The translations under genes were made by a program, and so were the position numbers. This document shows positions 20,133-31,500 of a stretch of 64,000 nt of DNA, piece after piece. The DNA comes from Melampsora larici-populina 98AG31 (Eukaryota > Basidiomycota > Pucciniomycetes > Pucciniales > Melampsoraceae). The notes below the pieces were generated by a model. The model saw only the letters and a list, made by a program, of their open reading frames with translations, did no database searches and was not told the origin of the DNA. The stretch covers positions 1,003,813-1,067,812 of the forward strand of contig NW_006768782.1 in NCBI RefSeq assembly GCF_000204055.1, given 5' to 3'. Within the stretch, counting starts at the first letter, position 1, and each line of letters starts with the position of its first letter.

Positions 20133-20133
20133 G

Positions 20134-20988
20134 TGTTATGGCCAGCTTCAGGGGCCTTGAGATGGGGACAGAGAGAGGGAAAGGGTGCTGAGTATGTACA
20201 CCACGGGGCAATTGTTGAGCCAAAAGCTGAGCTCAAAAGTGGTCGTGTCCAAAAACCGGTCAAACGCTGGCCAAAATCTCAGGTTTTGGTCAGATCTTGA
20301 CGGTCGGATGAGACCGGCTGTTTTCTGGCCAAAACCTCAGTTTTTGGCCAGAAAAAAGCTGGTCTTTAGCTGATCGATCTGGCGGTATATTGATGAGCAT
20401 TATGCCCGTCAAAAGCTGGACAAACGGCCGTCTGATACGACGGTCAGATTTGATGCTGTGAAACAAAAAACCCGTTTTTGTGATCTTGTCAATAGAAGGT
20501 GTTCTAGCCACAGTTTTTGTGATTAGACAACGGGAAAGCTCCCAGAATCGAATTCATGGTCTGGGAGGCCCTCAACCCTTGATCAGCACAACACCCCCAT
20601 CCACAAGAGTTGAGGAGGTAAGCACTGGGTGGAGGCATGAGAAGGTGAAGAGAGATGAGCTCGATCTCTCTTCACATGATCAGCGGCCGCTTCCGATGAT
20701 CGAAGCCCGTCTACAGGCCGCCGTTTGCCCAGATGCCGGCCGCCAGCAAAGCCCAGCCAAAAGACCGCCGTTCCACTGGCCAGATTTTGGCGGCCGGCCA
20801 CCACCAAGGAAATCTGGGCTTTTGGCGGTCTTTTCTGACCGTCAAACGGCGAGCCCAATTGCCCCGTGGTGTAGTATAGTTATTGTAGCATGAGGAGCAA
20901 TACAAGTGGAGCGCTGGCTCGCATGAGGTTGAGAGTTACACATGTCACATTTTGTGACAGCTCCATGATCCGTGACAGGATCATAACA
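20134..20988 (-). repeat. 5' LTR of Gypsy-1, disrupted by a TIR element
   Basis: 855 bp: 180 bp of LTR plus 675 bp (673-bp element and a duplicated TA). One base differs from the 3' LTR outside the insertion (T at about 20951 versus G at about 1281). The insertion lies about 10 bases downstream of the inferred transcription start, which probably changes or silences expression. Confidence 0.92.
20199..20871. mobile_element. Non-autonomous TIR element (MITE-like, 673 bp) with TA target duplication
   Basis: Ends are perfect inverted repeats of 16 bp: CACCACGGGGCAATTG and CAATTGCCCCGTGGTG. Flanking TA (20197-20198 and 20872-20873) is single in the empty 3' LTR site, so TA was duplicated on insertion, as with Tc1/mariner-type transposases. 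No transposase is encoded; frames inside are short and arginine/proline-rich. The interior is full of TTTGGCCAG/CTGGCCAAA words in both orientations. Confidence 0.9.
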
Positions 20989-20993
20989 CCCTC

Positions 20994-21467
20994 CAAGTAT
21001 AATTTCTCAATTGCTGGAGTAGTACTGGGGAAAATCTTGAAAGTAGAGATTTGTAACCTTTATTGTTGACCCTTTTCATGATATTCACCTCAATCTCTTG
21101 ACTCACAAAAACTTGAACAGCTATGGAACAATAATCATCATCAAAAAAACTTTGATTTAAGCAATCTGTTAGGATGTACTTTGCTTCAGATATGTGGCAA
21201 AAGGAGCATGTTACCATGTCTGTGTACCTATTGAACCCTGTGGTTACGACTCCTAGGTGTGTTGTTGTGCATGCTGAAGTTTGATTTATCCAATATGATT
21301 GTTGTGCAATGTATCACTTAAAACTCAGACAAATTTTGGAACATGTACAACTAATGATAAGGCAAAAAAACATTGAAAATCTTCCTCCCACTTATACTGT
21401 GATGTGCTGAACTCAATATCTACTCTGGTCCTGAACATAATCATCAGAATTCATAATCCAACCAAGC
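20994..21467 (+). other. Upstream flank of paralogue A
   Basis: No gene. From about 21290 the sequence is related to 24525-24690, upstream of paralogue B (CACTTAAA, CTCAGACA-ATTTTGGAAC, TGTGCTGAACTC), so the tandem duplication includes this promoter-side DNA. Confidence 0.5.
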
Positions 21468-23417
21468 ATGTCACATTTGTTTGTCTTTTTGATCACAATA
21501 AACTACTTTGTGTTCTTCCGTGTAGTGACCTCATTCTTCCCAAATGAGCAAGACCTCGCAGCTCCCAGGACCTTAGGCACCTGGGAAGTTGCAACCACAA
21601 GCTCCACATCATTACCCAGCTGGTTTTGGGATACAGATGCAACATATGAACCAGAATATGAAAGTCGTCTTGAAGCTATTGAAGAGGAGTTCCTTGATGT
21701 ACTTGAGCAAAACAAAAAATTGCAAGACTTTCAAGCTCACAATGCTTTCAATAATGAGGGCATCCCACTACAGGGGTACCCAGAGCATCATTTGCACATC
21801 AAACAATCATTGAACACTCCAACAAGTTCAGCTGTCTCACTTGGGAGTGGAACTGTCACAGAAAGAGAGAACCAAGGCTGAACCAAGGCTGAACAGAAAA
21901 CCCTTGCAAAGGAAGAAGATCACAATGGCACTGAAGAAAACTCCACACAACTTGAACAGGCATTCAACAAAAAGCATAAAAACAACTTTTATTTCTCAAA
22001 ATTAGGTTCACCAATCCCCTCTTCTCAAATCGATGTTGGAGTTCTGATCTCTTATGAATCAAAGAAGAGCCTACCAAATACTGGGAGGGTTGATTACAGA
22101 GCTTTGATTTGGACACTCAAATGGCAATTTCAATTAGCTATGTGGTTCACACCTGGTGTTTCTGAAGACATTATATCAGTGTTTGACGAGGTCAAAGACT
22201 CATCAAAAGCACAGTTACCAATGGGTAAAACATACCCATATGATGCACAGAAGGTCATCCCAGCAATTGAGAAGATACAAACAAATGTGGTTATGGGATT
22301 CCTTGGATCATTGAGGCTTATACATTTTAAGTATGGGGATTTATCTGCAAGGAAGCAATTGATAGAAGATGGGTGGAAATTCTTAAAAAACATCTTGAAC
22401 AATCAATTTGTGAAATTGCAAGATGAAGTCAACTGTGTGACACATAAAGGCTTTAAAACAAGCAATTATAAATATAAATGCTCTGATGATATCCTTTCAC
22501 ATGCATTGCATATGCCGGAAAGATCTCCAATATCATTTGGGATTATCATTGAACTTCTCAACATGTGGTATCAGAGTACCAAACACCAGGCGTCCCTGTA
22601 CAAAGTCAATCTAAGTTATAATTCCTTCCTTAAGACATGTGAAGAAGCATATCAACAACAGGGAGAAGGTAATTCACTATGGAAAGTAAGTAGTGGATGC
22701 AATTCCAATGAATTGAGACAACATAAATTTAGTCTTGAAAATGGGGTGGGAATTAACCCTTCAAATGAGGGTGAAGTCAATCTAATTAGAGCATTTCCTA
22801 GCAGACTTAAGCGTATGGGATGGGTAATAATTGATGACAAAAACACAGGATATGCAGGAAAAATAGATGTGTTCTTCAAATCACTATCCAAAGATATACA
22901 GGTATTTTATAGACACCAAACTCTCAACAAAAACATTCCAAAGACTAACAGTAACAAAATCATTTTGAGCAATGAAATGATAAATAAGGCAGTGTTGTCA
23001 GCTCACCAGGATATTGTACCATTGTTTTTTGGAATCCTTTCTGTCATTCAAAAATGTAAAGTGGATGAGAAAATTTCAAAAATCATCTATGAGAAAGGTT
23101 GGGAGCACCTGAAAACATATTTCAATCAGTGGTTGACGTTTTTCAGGGATAATAAAAATCAAGCAATCTGGACAACATATTACTGTAGACCCAGAGAGGA
23201 AGAGTGGTCAAATATAAAGTACACAATATCTCATATGGGCAAGATTGTTCGTGGAAGATGCAAGTCTATGCAGCTTCTCTGGTATCTTGTAGATATCTGG
23301 TATGAGGTTGTCATTGGCAAGGGAGAAAGTGACACACATGAAATTGCAGTCCATATTTCACCCCCAAACCGTCAGTTTTTGAAACACAGGTGTCTCACCA
23401 GCTCTCTACTTGGGTAA
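21468..23417 (+). pseudogene. Unrecognised gene, paralogue A (about 650 codons, one TGA)
   Basis: From ATG 21468 to TGA 23417 one phase is open except for TGA at 21879-21881, next to a duplicated 11-base word. The N-terminus is hydrophobic (MSHLFVFLITINYFVFFRVV), which could be a signal peptide, but GTGTAG at 21526 could instead be an intron end. Then follow an acidic segment, a charged linker, and a conserved C-terminal region (WFTPGVSEDIISVF, NVVMGFLGSLRLIHFKYGD, KGWEHLKTYFNQWL, REEEWSNIK, RCKSMQLLWYLVDIW). No family is recognised. About 60-65% identical by eye to the next copy 3.22 kb downstream. Confidence 0.6.
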
Positions 23418-24520
23418 ATATCTCCAGTTATTATTCTTTATTCAGAGTTGTTTATTACCCCAAATTTCACTGGTTCCATGCTGCATGTTGTGACTGTTGT
23501 TGAGTTTGAATAATTTGAAGCATCCTTGACCAAATTGAAATATGTAGAATGGGTAACTCCATTTGTCAGAGTAGAGTTGTAACTTTTTCCTCTTCATACA
23601 AGATGATCTAAATCTTTTTTAAGTGCCAGAAGGTTAAACTCAAAACTTGTGGGGTGAGCTATAAATCATAATCATTTCTGGTCTGGCAGATCATGGATTA
23701 GGTCAGCCCTAACTTCCAAATATGATCTACTCACTATTCTTGTGCAGGATAATGAACACAAGTCCCCATTTGAATCACCTCTCATGGATAGAATTTGCAA
23801 GTAAATAGATGGCCACAATTTTATATTTTGAGGAACTGGATAAGAGTAAACCATATGAGATAAAAGATAAAAACACTGTAGTAGAACAAGTAATGACTAA
23901 TTAACAGTTTTCACAGGCAGTAAGCCAAAATAATATGAAGCCATTGAGAACTGATTTGCTCCACACATTGGGTATGTTATCTTAGCTCTTCATCACCATT
24001 GGTTGGTGCAGTCTCAAGGAGAGCGCTTGCTCCTGCTCTGGCAACCCCAAGGAGTTCCAAAGGTAAGGATGGGGCGGCACCCTCTAGGCTGTCTGAGAAA
24101 AACACCATGAGGTCTCCACAAAAGTGCTGGTGTTGGTGGCAGAGAGTGTACTTATGCTGAGACTCCAGTCGTCATGTAGACATCAATGACTTGAGTATCA
24201 GTATCACTCACCTTGGCTTCATAGACTGTTTATTTTATTCTTCCACTTTGAAAGTAACACAGCTGCAGTGCATTCAGACCGCTTATGACTATAAGGCTAT
24301 ACAATGATGTAGAATGGTACCCAAATAATGTCTTCAACTAACAAGACATGGTTCTTATTATATCAAATGACATGACTATGGTCTACAAAGATAGTTCACC
24401 CTTGCACCTTTGAATTCCACACCAATCAGCTTGAGTTCTGTGAGGAAAATTCTGGCACTAGTAAGATTGGAGGGTATGTTATATTATATATAGACAGGTG
24501 TCATGTTCAATTCATCTGAG
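23418..24520. other. Spacer of the tandem duplication
   Basis: No gene seen. The block about 24205-24305 resembles 790-895 near the window start, marking a dispersed repeat. Otherwise AT-rich unique-looking sequence. Confidence 0.4.
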
Positions 24521-24691
24521 GATATTGTTATGGAACAATTCACTTAAACCTCAGACACATTTTGGAACAGGTTCAAAAGTTTTTCAGGCAAAGAAACACC
24601 AAAGGTATATGCCACTCATAATGGAATGTGCTGAACTCCATGTCTCTTCTGGGGTTGAAAAGACCCATCAGAATTCATACCCCCAACAAAA

Positions 24692-26641
24692 ATGTCACAT
24701 CTTCTCACATTTTTGATTACAATAATCCACTGTGTGTTGTTCCATGATGATGTAGCAACCTCATTCTTCCCAAGTGGCCAAGAACTTACAATCCCTTGGA
24801 CCCTAGCCGCCTCAGATGTAGAAACCAGTGGTCCCACATCAATACCCAGCTGGTTTTGGGAACCAGATGCAACATATGCCCCACAATATGAAATTTGTCT
24901 CAACACTACTGAAAGGGAGCTTCGTGATGCACTGGAGCAAAGAAAAAATCCTGATGGCTTCCAAAACCATAATTCTTTTGATGATTGTACCCCTCCTAGC
25001 TATTTATCCAACTTCAACATACAACTACAAGGGGACTCACAGCAACATTCACATATTGCACAACCATTCAACACTCTACAAAGATCAATCAGCTCACTTG
25101 GAATTAGCAGTGATATAGAAAGGGAGAACAAGAGGAGAGCCAAGGCTGGACATAATATCCTTGAAAAGGATGTAAATCAAAAGGCTAGTGATAAAGAATT
25201 CCCACACATTGAGCAGGCATTCAAAAAGAAGCACAAGAGCAGCTGTGATTTATCACAAGAATGATTAACAAACCCTTTGTTTCAAAATGACCCTGGGGAT
25301 CTGGTTTCTTACAATGCAAAAAGCTACCAATCAGGGACTGGGAAGGTTGAATACAGAGGCTTAATGCAGACACTGTGATGGCAATTTCAATTGGCTATGT
25401 GGTTCACGCCTGTTGTTTCTGACAAAATTATTTCAGTATTTGAGGAATTTAAATATTCATGCAAAGCAAAGCTAGCAATAAGTGGATTGTGTTCTTATGA
25501 CTCACAGAAAATCATCCAGGCAATTGAGAAGATACGGACCAATGTAGTGATGGGGTTCCTTGGATCTCTGAGGCTGATCCATTCCAAGTATGGGGATTTT
25601 TCATCAAGGAGACAATTGATAGAAGATGCATGGGGATTTTTGCAAAACTTTTTAAACAATCAATTTGTGCCATTGCAAGATGAAGTTATCTTTTTGGCAC
25701 CAGAATGCAGTGAAAAGTCCAGTTTAAAACATAAAAATTCTGTTGATATTCTTTCACATACTTTACAAATACAAGAAAGGTCTCCGGTCCAGTTTGAAAT
25801 GATTCTTGAACTTCTCAATATATGGCACCAAAGTACCAAACACCAGGCATCACTGCACAGAATCAATATAAGCTATGATTCTTTCCTTCAGACATGCAAA
25901 GAAGCTTATGAACAGCAGGGGCAAGGTAATTTGATACGGAACATGCCTAGTGGATGCACTTCCAATGAATCTGTGGTGAAAAGTAAAGTTTCAAAAAAGG
26001 ATGGAGTCAAGTCAGTCACAGGATTTCCCAGCAGACTTAGGCTGATAGGACATATGATTCTCAAGGAAGAACACACAGGATATTCAGAATACATACAGGT
26101 GCTGTTCAAATCACTTTCCAAGGAGATACATACTCTTTATAGACACCAACCTGAGAAAAAAATGGATTATCATCAATCCAAAATCATTCTGAGCAATAAA
26201 ATGATAAGTAAGGCATTGGATTTAGCTCAGAAGGATAGAATATCATTGTTTTTTGGAGCCCTGTATGTCATGCAAACATCTAAAATAGATGATCAACTTT
26301 CAAAAATAATTTATGAGAAGGGTTGGGAGCACCTGAAGACATATTTTAAGCAATGGTTATTGTTTTTCACAAATAATCAAAATAAACCCATTTGGACAAC
26401 AGATAATTGTAGAAGCAGAGAGGAGGAATGGTCAAATACAAAACAGACAATATCTTACCTGAGCAAGATTGTTCATGGAAGATGCAAGTCTCTGCAACTT
26501 TTCTGGTACCTTGTAGAAACCTGGTTCGATACCATCACCAGTAAAGCCAATGAGGATTCACAGGAAATTGCTGCCCACATCTTACCCCCAAGCCGACAAA
26601 TGTTGAAAATAAGGTGTCTAACCAAGTCTCTGTTGGGGTGA
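24692..26641 (+). pseudogene. Unrecognised gene, paralogue B (about 650 codons, two TGA)
   Basis: Same architecture as paralogue A: ATG 24692, hydrophobic start (MSHLLTFLITIIHCVLF), matching blocks IPSWFWEPDATYAPQYE, WFTPVVSDKIISVF, NVVMGFLGSLRLIHSKYGD, EKGWEHLKTYFKQWL, REEEWSNTK and RCKSLQLFWYLVETW. The phase is constant over the whole length, but TGA occurs at 25262-25264 and 25376-25378 (the second where copy A has Lys before WQFQLAMW). Copy A reads through these positions and copy B reads through the stop of copy A. Recent pseudogenisation of both copies, or unrecognised introns, are possible. Confidence 0.6.
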
Positions 26642-27128
26642 ATGTTCCTTTTTCATGCACCTTATCATACATTTACTGCCTCATATTTCAATCATCATAT
26701 TTTGGGTATTTACAATCTTGTTCCAGTTCAAATGGGTATAAGCACTTCAAACCCAAGTACATGTACAACTGTTCCAAAAAAGATTGAGTATTTTTGAAAA
26801 TCTTGCCAACATGCAAAACCGGGGTTTCGTCTCTCCACTTATAATTGGAAGGATAAAGAAAAAATCAAACCTTTAACCAATTTTTTTCTCTGATTTTACC
26901 TAACAACTTTCTGTAAAAAAAGTTGTCAATATTTCTCAAAATGACTGTAGATGTAGACTGTTGTTATGAGCCCTCAACAAGATGTATGCTTGTAGGCTAG
27001 TAATGAGATCACACTCTACTTGAGCCTCATATTTGACATCCTCATGTTGAAATCTTGTGCTATCACAAAGGCACCCTTCACCAGACCCTTGATACAAGCT
27101 ACAAGCTACAAGCTCTTAATCTATTGCA
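26642..27128. other. Intergenic
   Basis: No gene or repeat recognised. A short triple CTACAAGCTA/ACAAGCT word occurs just before 27129. Confidence 0.4.
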
Positions 27129-27660
27129 ATGTCTAAACCAGGATCAACAGCCTACAGCAAGTCTCAAGCATTCAGAAAAGCAACATATGGAATTATAGTT
27201 AGTCCACCATCAAAGTTTGCCAAACCACCAGACTTTAAAGGTTCAAGTTCTTTGACTTTCAAGTTCAGAAGCCACTCAAGAAAACTATGCAACGTCTTCC
27301 ATGAACCAAATGAGAATGTGATGGAACTACAAACTGACATGACAGTGGCCGAATTATCACAAAACTAATCCATTTGATAGCCCAATTCTCAGATTTTAAA
27401 GCTAGTCTTGCTGAGGAATTGCAAAAACACAAAGAAGCTGAACATTGATTATAACGAGCTTAAATGTCTCAGGCACCAAACATGCATACTCCAGCTGCTG
27501 CTGGAAACAAAAACCCTACTCCTGCTCCTGTTCAACCTGTACACATTAATGATCAGAATTTTCAATCCCAACAACAACCAAAGATGTCAACCCCTGAAAA
27601 TTTTGACAGTAGCAAAGTTCCAAAGGCTGAGGTGTTTACATTGCACTAGATTTCAAATTC
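27129..27660 (+). pseudogene. Degenerate Gag-like remnant
   Basis: A 79-codon frame (27129-27368) includes PPSKFAKPPDFKGSSSLTFK, reminiscent of the start of retrotransposon capsid domains, and is followed in other phases by a KHKEAEH piece and a Pro/Gln/Asn-rich stretch (QPVHINDQNFQSQQQPK, about 27464-27648). No zinc knuckle. Tentative; the match is to a style of sequence and not to a firm motif. Confidence 0.35.
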
Positions 27661-27789
27661 ACCGCTGAGTTTAGGAAAGTAAGAAAGCATTGAAAAGTAC
27701 ACAGATGCTGGAACTTAAGGGGTTGGAAAAATATGGAAAAATAACGGTTGAATCTGCATTCCAATTATCTTGCAGATTTTTTTCATATG

Positions 27790-28095
27790 TTTACAACCAC
27801 AGTGCATATTGGAAACCCACTTTTGGTCCAAACCTGGCAGGTATTGAATCAGTGACCTTGCAAGACCAATAAAATTGTCCACTTTGCACCAACACATGTG
27901 GTGCTTTGACATTTTTAAACTTGGTGATGGAAAGCCAAGCAGTCCAGTTCAATTGGTCTTCTAATACAAAATGCCTTAAATAATCTTCTACCAAACCATT
28001 GATTGATTCAACTTGTCCACTGTTCTGTGGATGAAAAGTGGTCAAAGGTGCTGGACATATATTAAGTGGTTTGCAGACAGCAGTCCAAAACTTTG
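27790..28095 (-). pseudogene. Gypsy integrase core fragment
   Basis: The minus strand reads FWTAVCKPLNICPAPLTTFH followed by PQNSGQVESINGLVEDYLRH and FVLEDQLNWTAWL. This is the region around the third catalytic residue (Q-V-E) of Gypsy integrases and is close to 45570-45700 of Gypsy-2 (DGQVERLNALLEDYLRHFV). Truncated on both sides; remnants of a minus-strand relative of Gypsy-2. Confidence 0.8.
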
Positions 28096-28576
28096 ATACA
28101 AGTTGGTAAAGGCGTCAACTTTGAAATCATACATTGCAGGCGTGAAGGAATGGCACAAATTTCATCGGAAAGATTACCCAAGGTGTCCCAAATTTTTGAA
28201 ATTTACGTGAAATTTTCTGGTCTTGGACAACTTGTTGAATTGCAAAATACTGTAATTTTTTTGACTTGAAACCCCCTATTGACGGAAAAAAATCTTAAAA
28301 TTTTCCTCAATCTAATGTCTCTTCCTGAGAGTATGTGTGGGTGAAGCTTATTGAGAGATACAAGATGACTCTTCTTCACATCTTCAAGAGTTGTTGCATT
28401 TTGTTGCATGTATCACCACTTCAAGCGGGTTGATCGGGTTTTGGACCGGTGACAAGTCGGGCGGGGCCAATACGCTGAAATCGATCAAGACAGAATCAAA
28501 ATTCAGTCAAGAGGCTCACTCGATCGAAACATCACCACTCAACATCATTGAACCTCAATCTCTCATTTCATCTAAA
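28096..28576 (+). other. VPS18 upstream region
   Basis: Transition from transposon debris to the VPS18 promoter. No gene seen. From about 28420 the composition changes (CGGGTTGATCGGG, repeated CGATC/GATCG words), which suggests host 5' sequence starts here. No clear TATA box. Confidence 0.35.
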
Positions 28577-31500
28577 ATGGCTACGTTCGATGAATTCATC
28601 AGTCGATCAACTCCCACCGTTGATTTCTCAACCGGTATTGGGAATCCAACTAGACAGTTAACAGCTAAAGGTTTCGAGGATCCGTCTGAAGCTGCTCTGA
28701 TAGACTTACGAGAAAGAAGGAGGCAGGCTGAAGATGCGGGCCATGGGGTTATCGAAGTGAGTTTCTTTGGAAAGAATTGATTTTTGAAGAAAGACGTCTA
28801 ACTTACATCTTTCATTTATCACAGTTTGATCCTTATCCTTCTAAATCGATCGAGCCAGGCATGTTTTCTCTCGGAAGAGTGCAGTGTGTAGTATGAAGCA
28901 TGATTCACTTCGGTTGATGCTCAAAAAATATCCAATGGATCACTTGAACTGATATCGCTTTATGGATAACCTTAATTTTATCTCAGATTCTCTCTCGATG
29001 ACCCACTTCAAGTACTTTTGTGCAATTCGCACATTTTATTATTCTTAGTTTTACCACCTGATCCCACTTCTACTAATCCACCTCAACTTGTACGAATCGA
29101 TTTGGCTCAACCATCGGTGGTAGACACTATCGAGTTACCTATTCCATCTCTTCTGCAATCAGCTAATCAAGTTAGATCCCAACAAGCCGGACCTACCACG
29201 ATCATTCACCGAGTTCATTGCGATCCCACAGGGCGTCATGTTTTGGTTTCTTTGCTTTCAGGAGATAACTATTACGTCTCATTATCCCCCACGTCGATCA
29301 ATCAACAGCGGGCAGCCGTTCAAGCGGCCGCCAGGCGAGGTGCTTCACTCATCACCCTAGGGCCTTCGATCAAACCACTTCTCAAATTCCGTGGATTGAT
29401 TATCACAGCTATTGGTTGGAATCCTTCTAGTTATAATGGAATTGCTGCTTCTTCAACCAAAGAGATCGTCTTAGGTACCTCTACAGGTGCTCTCTATGCC
29501 ACTTTACTCATCGATCATCATAGTCCCGAATCGGTTTCCGACTTATCGATCACAGCAGCCTTTTCTAGGACTGATCGTACAACACCCGATCGTTATTTGA
29601 AACCACTCTATACATTACCTGAATCATCTACTACAGATCAACAATCTATATCGGGAATTTGGTGGGATTCTTGGTCTCACTTTGCTGCTAAGAAGAAAGG
29701 TGTCCGTAAAGCTTTGGCAATTGTGACAACATCAAGTGGAATTCATCAGTTTGTTGAACAACTAGGGATCTTAAAGAATAAAAGAGATGAAGAAGAGATG
29801 AACGAAAGCGTACTTGAGCGTTTATTCGGGGCTTATACTTCGTCTCGGGCTATGCCAAGTCAGTTCAATCATTGATCTTCTTGATCTTATTCTTCAATGA
29901 CTGATCTCTTGGTATTTTGGCTATAGAATCACTTGAACTGCCTGTTCAAGTTCACAGTAGTGAATTACATGTATATCAATCCCCAAAGGCAAACTCCAAC
30001 AATAATCTTGATGACCCCAACGAAACAGTTCCACTTATCTCATGGCTTACAGGAGCTGGTATCTACCACGGAGAGATCTCATACAGTAATCAAGAGCCTG
30101 GCGATAGCGTGATATTAACATCTCAACTGATTCCATATCGAAAGATAGATAATCTGCCCAACGCATCATCCACTCATGTTACTTCATCTCACATAGATGG
30201 TTCGGTAGATTCTAATGTACCTCTTAGCCTGGCTTCGACTAGGTATCACTTTGTACTTTTGTATCATGATCGGATTCAGGTGATTTGCCGACTCGATAGT
30301 CGTTTGGTACATGAAGAACTTTTAGACTTGGTAGGTCAAATGTATCGGTGCCTAAAGCGTGTAATTTTGCCTGACGTTGTTTTTTCGATGATCATTCTGA
30401 AGAGGCCAGGCGAAGAAATCATTGCATTGGCATCTGATCCCGTCCATCATACTTATTGGCTATATTCAAGTGATTCTATCTTTGAATTGGTTGTTAAAGA
30501 TGAGGGTCGCAATATTTGGAAAGTCTTTTTGTCTCGAGATGCTTTTGATGCAGCATTACTTCATGCTAAAGTGAGTGCAAACCTAAAATCCTTAGAATGT
30601 GTCTTACAAGAAACCAACTTATTAAAATTTGTCATTCGTAGACTCCGGCAGATCGAGATGCAGTTTTGATAGGACAAGCTGATCATTTTTTTCAAAATGG
30701 AAAATTTATCTCTGCTGCACAAGTGTATGCACAATGTTCTAAAAGCTTTGAAGAAGTCGTGTTGAGTTTAATCGATCGAGGCGAACGGGATGCGTTGAGG
30801 TACTACCTCATCAGTCGGCTTGAACGTCTCAAACGACACGTAAGATCTTTCTAGTGATCAGAGGAATCTTGAACTTGATTTTGATCATTTGTTTTTGCAT
30901 CCACAATAGGATTTGACACAGCGAATGATGTTAGCAACTTGGCTTACTGAGATCTATCTTGCCAAGATCAATGAATTAGAAGATCTCGCCGCTTCTGGTT
31001 CTTCAGATGAAGACACTGCCAACTTAAAGGTTGAACAAGAGATGGTGGAAGATGAATTGCGACAGTTTTTGAGAACCTACAAGGTTAGTTTTCTATTTGA
31101 GACTCGATTGCACGGTCGTTCCTACGTCTGACATGTGTGTTGATTGCCCTCTAGACTAATCTGGATCCGAAAACGACATATAATCTAATCACCACTCACG
31201 GTCGTAAAGACGTGATGATCCATTACGCTACTTTGGTGGGAGACTCTGATAGGATCATTCGACATCATATACTCGAAAAGAACTGGACTCAAGCCATCGA
31301 AGCTTTAAGTCGACAAGACGATTTAGAACTATATTATCAGTTTGCGCCGATCTTGGTACGAAACGAACCGAGAGGAGCAACAACAGCATTTATGAGACAA
31401 CCCAAGATAGATGTACGAAGACTCATACCTGCATTGCTCCCACCACGTTCAGCTAGCAAGAAACAAGCAAATACTGGTAATACTGAGATCGTGATAGGAT

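Larger units (their letters stand above)
1139..20988 (-). mobile_element. Gypsy-1: chromodomain Gypsy LTR retrotransposon, nested host of two other elements
   Basis: Read on the minus strand, the order is 5' LTR (20134-20988), primer-binding region, gag, protease, RT, RNase H, integrase, chromodomain, polypurine tract, 3' LTR (1139-1318). The two LTRs begin TGTTATG and end CATAACA on the plus strand. The flanks 1134-1138 and 20989-20993 are both CCCTC, a 5-bp target duplication as made by Gypsy integrases. The LTRs differ at one of 180 positions once the inserted element in the 5' LTR is ignored, so integration is recent. The integrase gene is interrupted at 2306/15184 by a 12.9-kb tyrosine-recombinase element. 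Internal reading frames carry several TGA stops, so this copy is probably not autonomous. Confidence 0.93.

Noticed and set aside
20480..20893. A 137-codon frame as a gene in the TIR element
   Set aside because: It crosses the element border into the LTR and reflects GC-rich inverted sequence; no transposase motifs.
21468..21530. Firm call of a signal peptide and secreted effector for paralogues A and B
   Set aside because: The hydrophobic stretch overlaps an intron-end-like GTGTAG/GATGTAG and both frames carry stops, so secretion cannot be supported.
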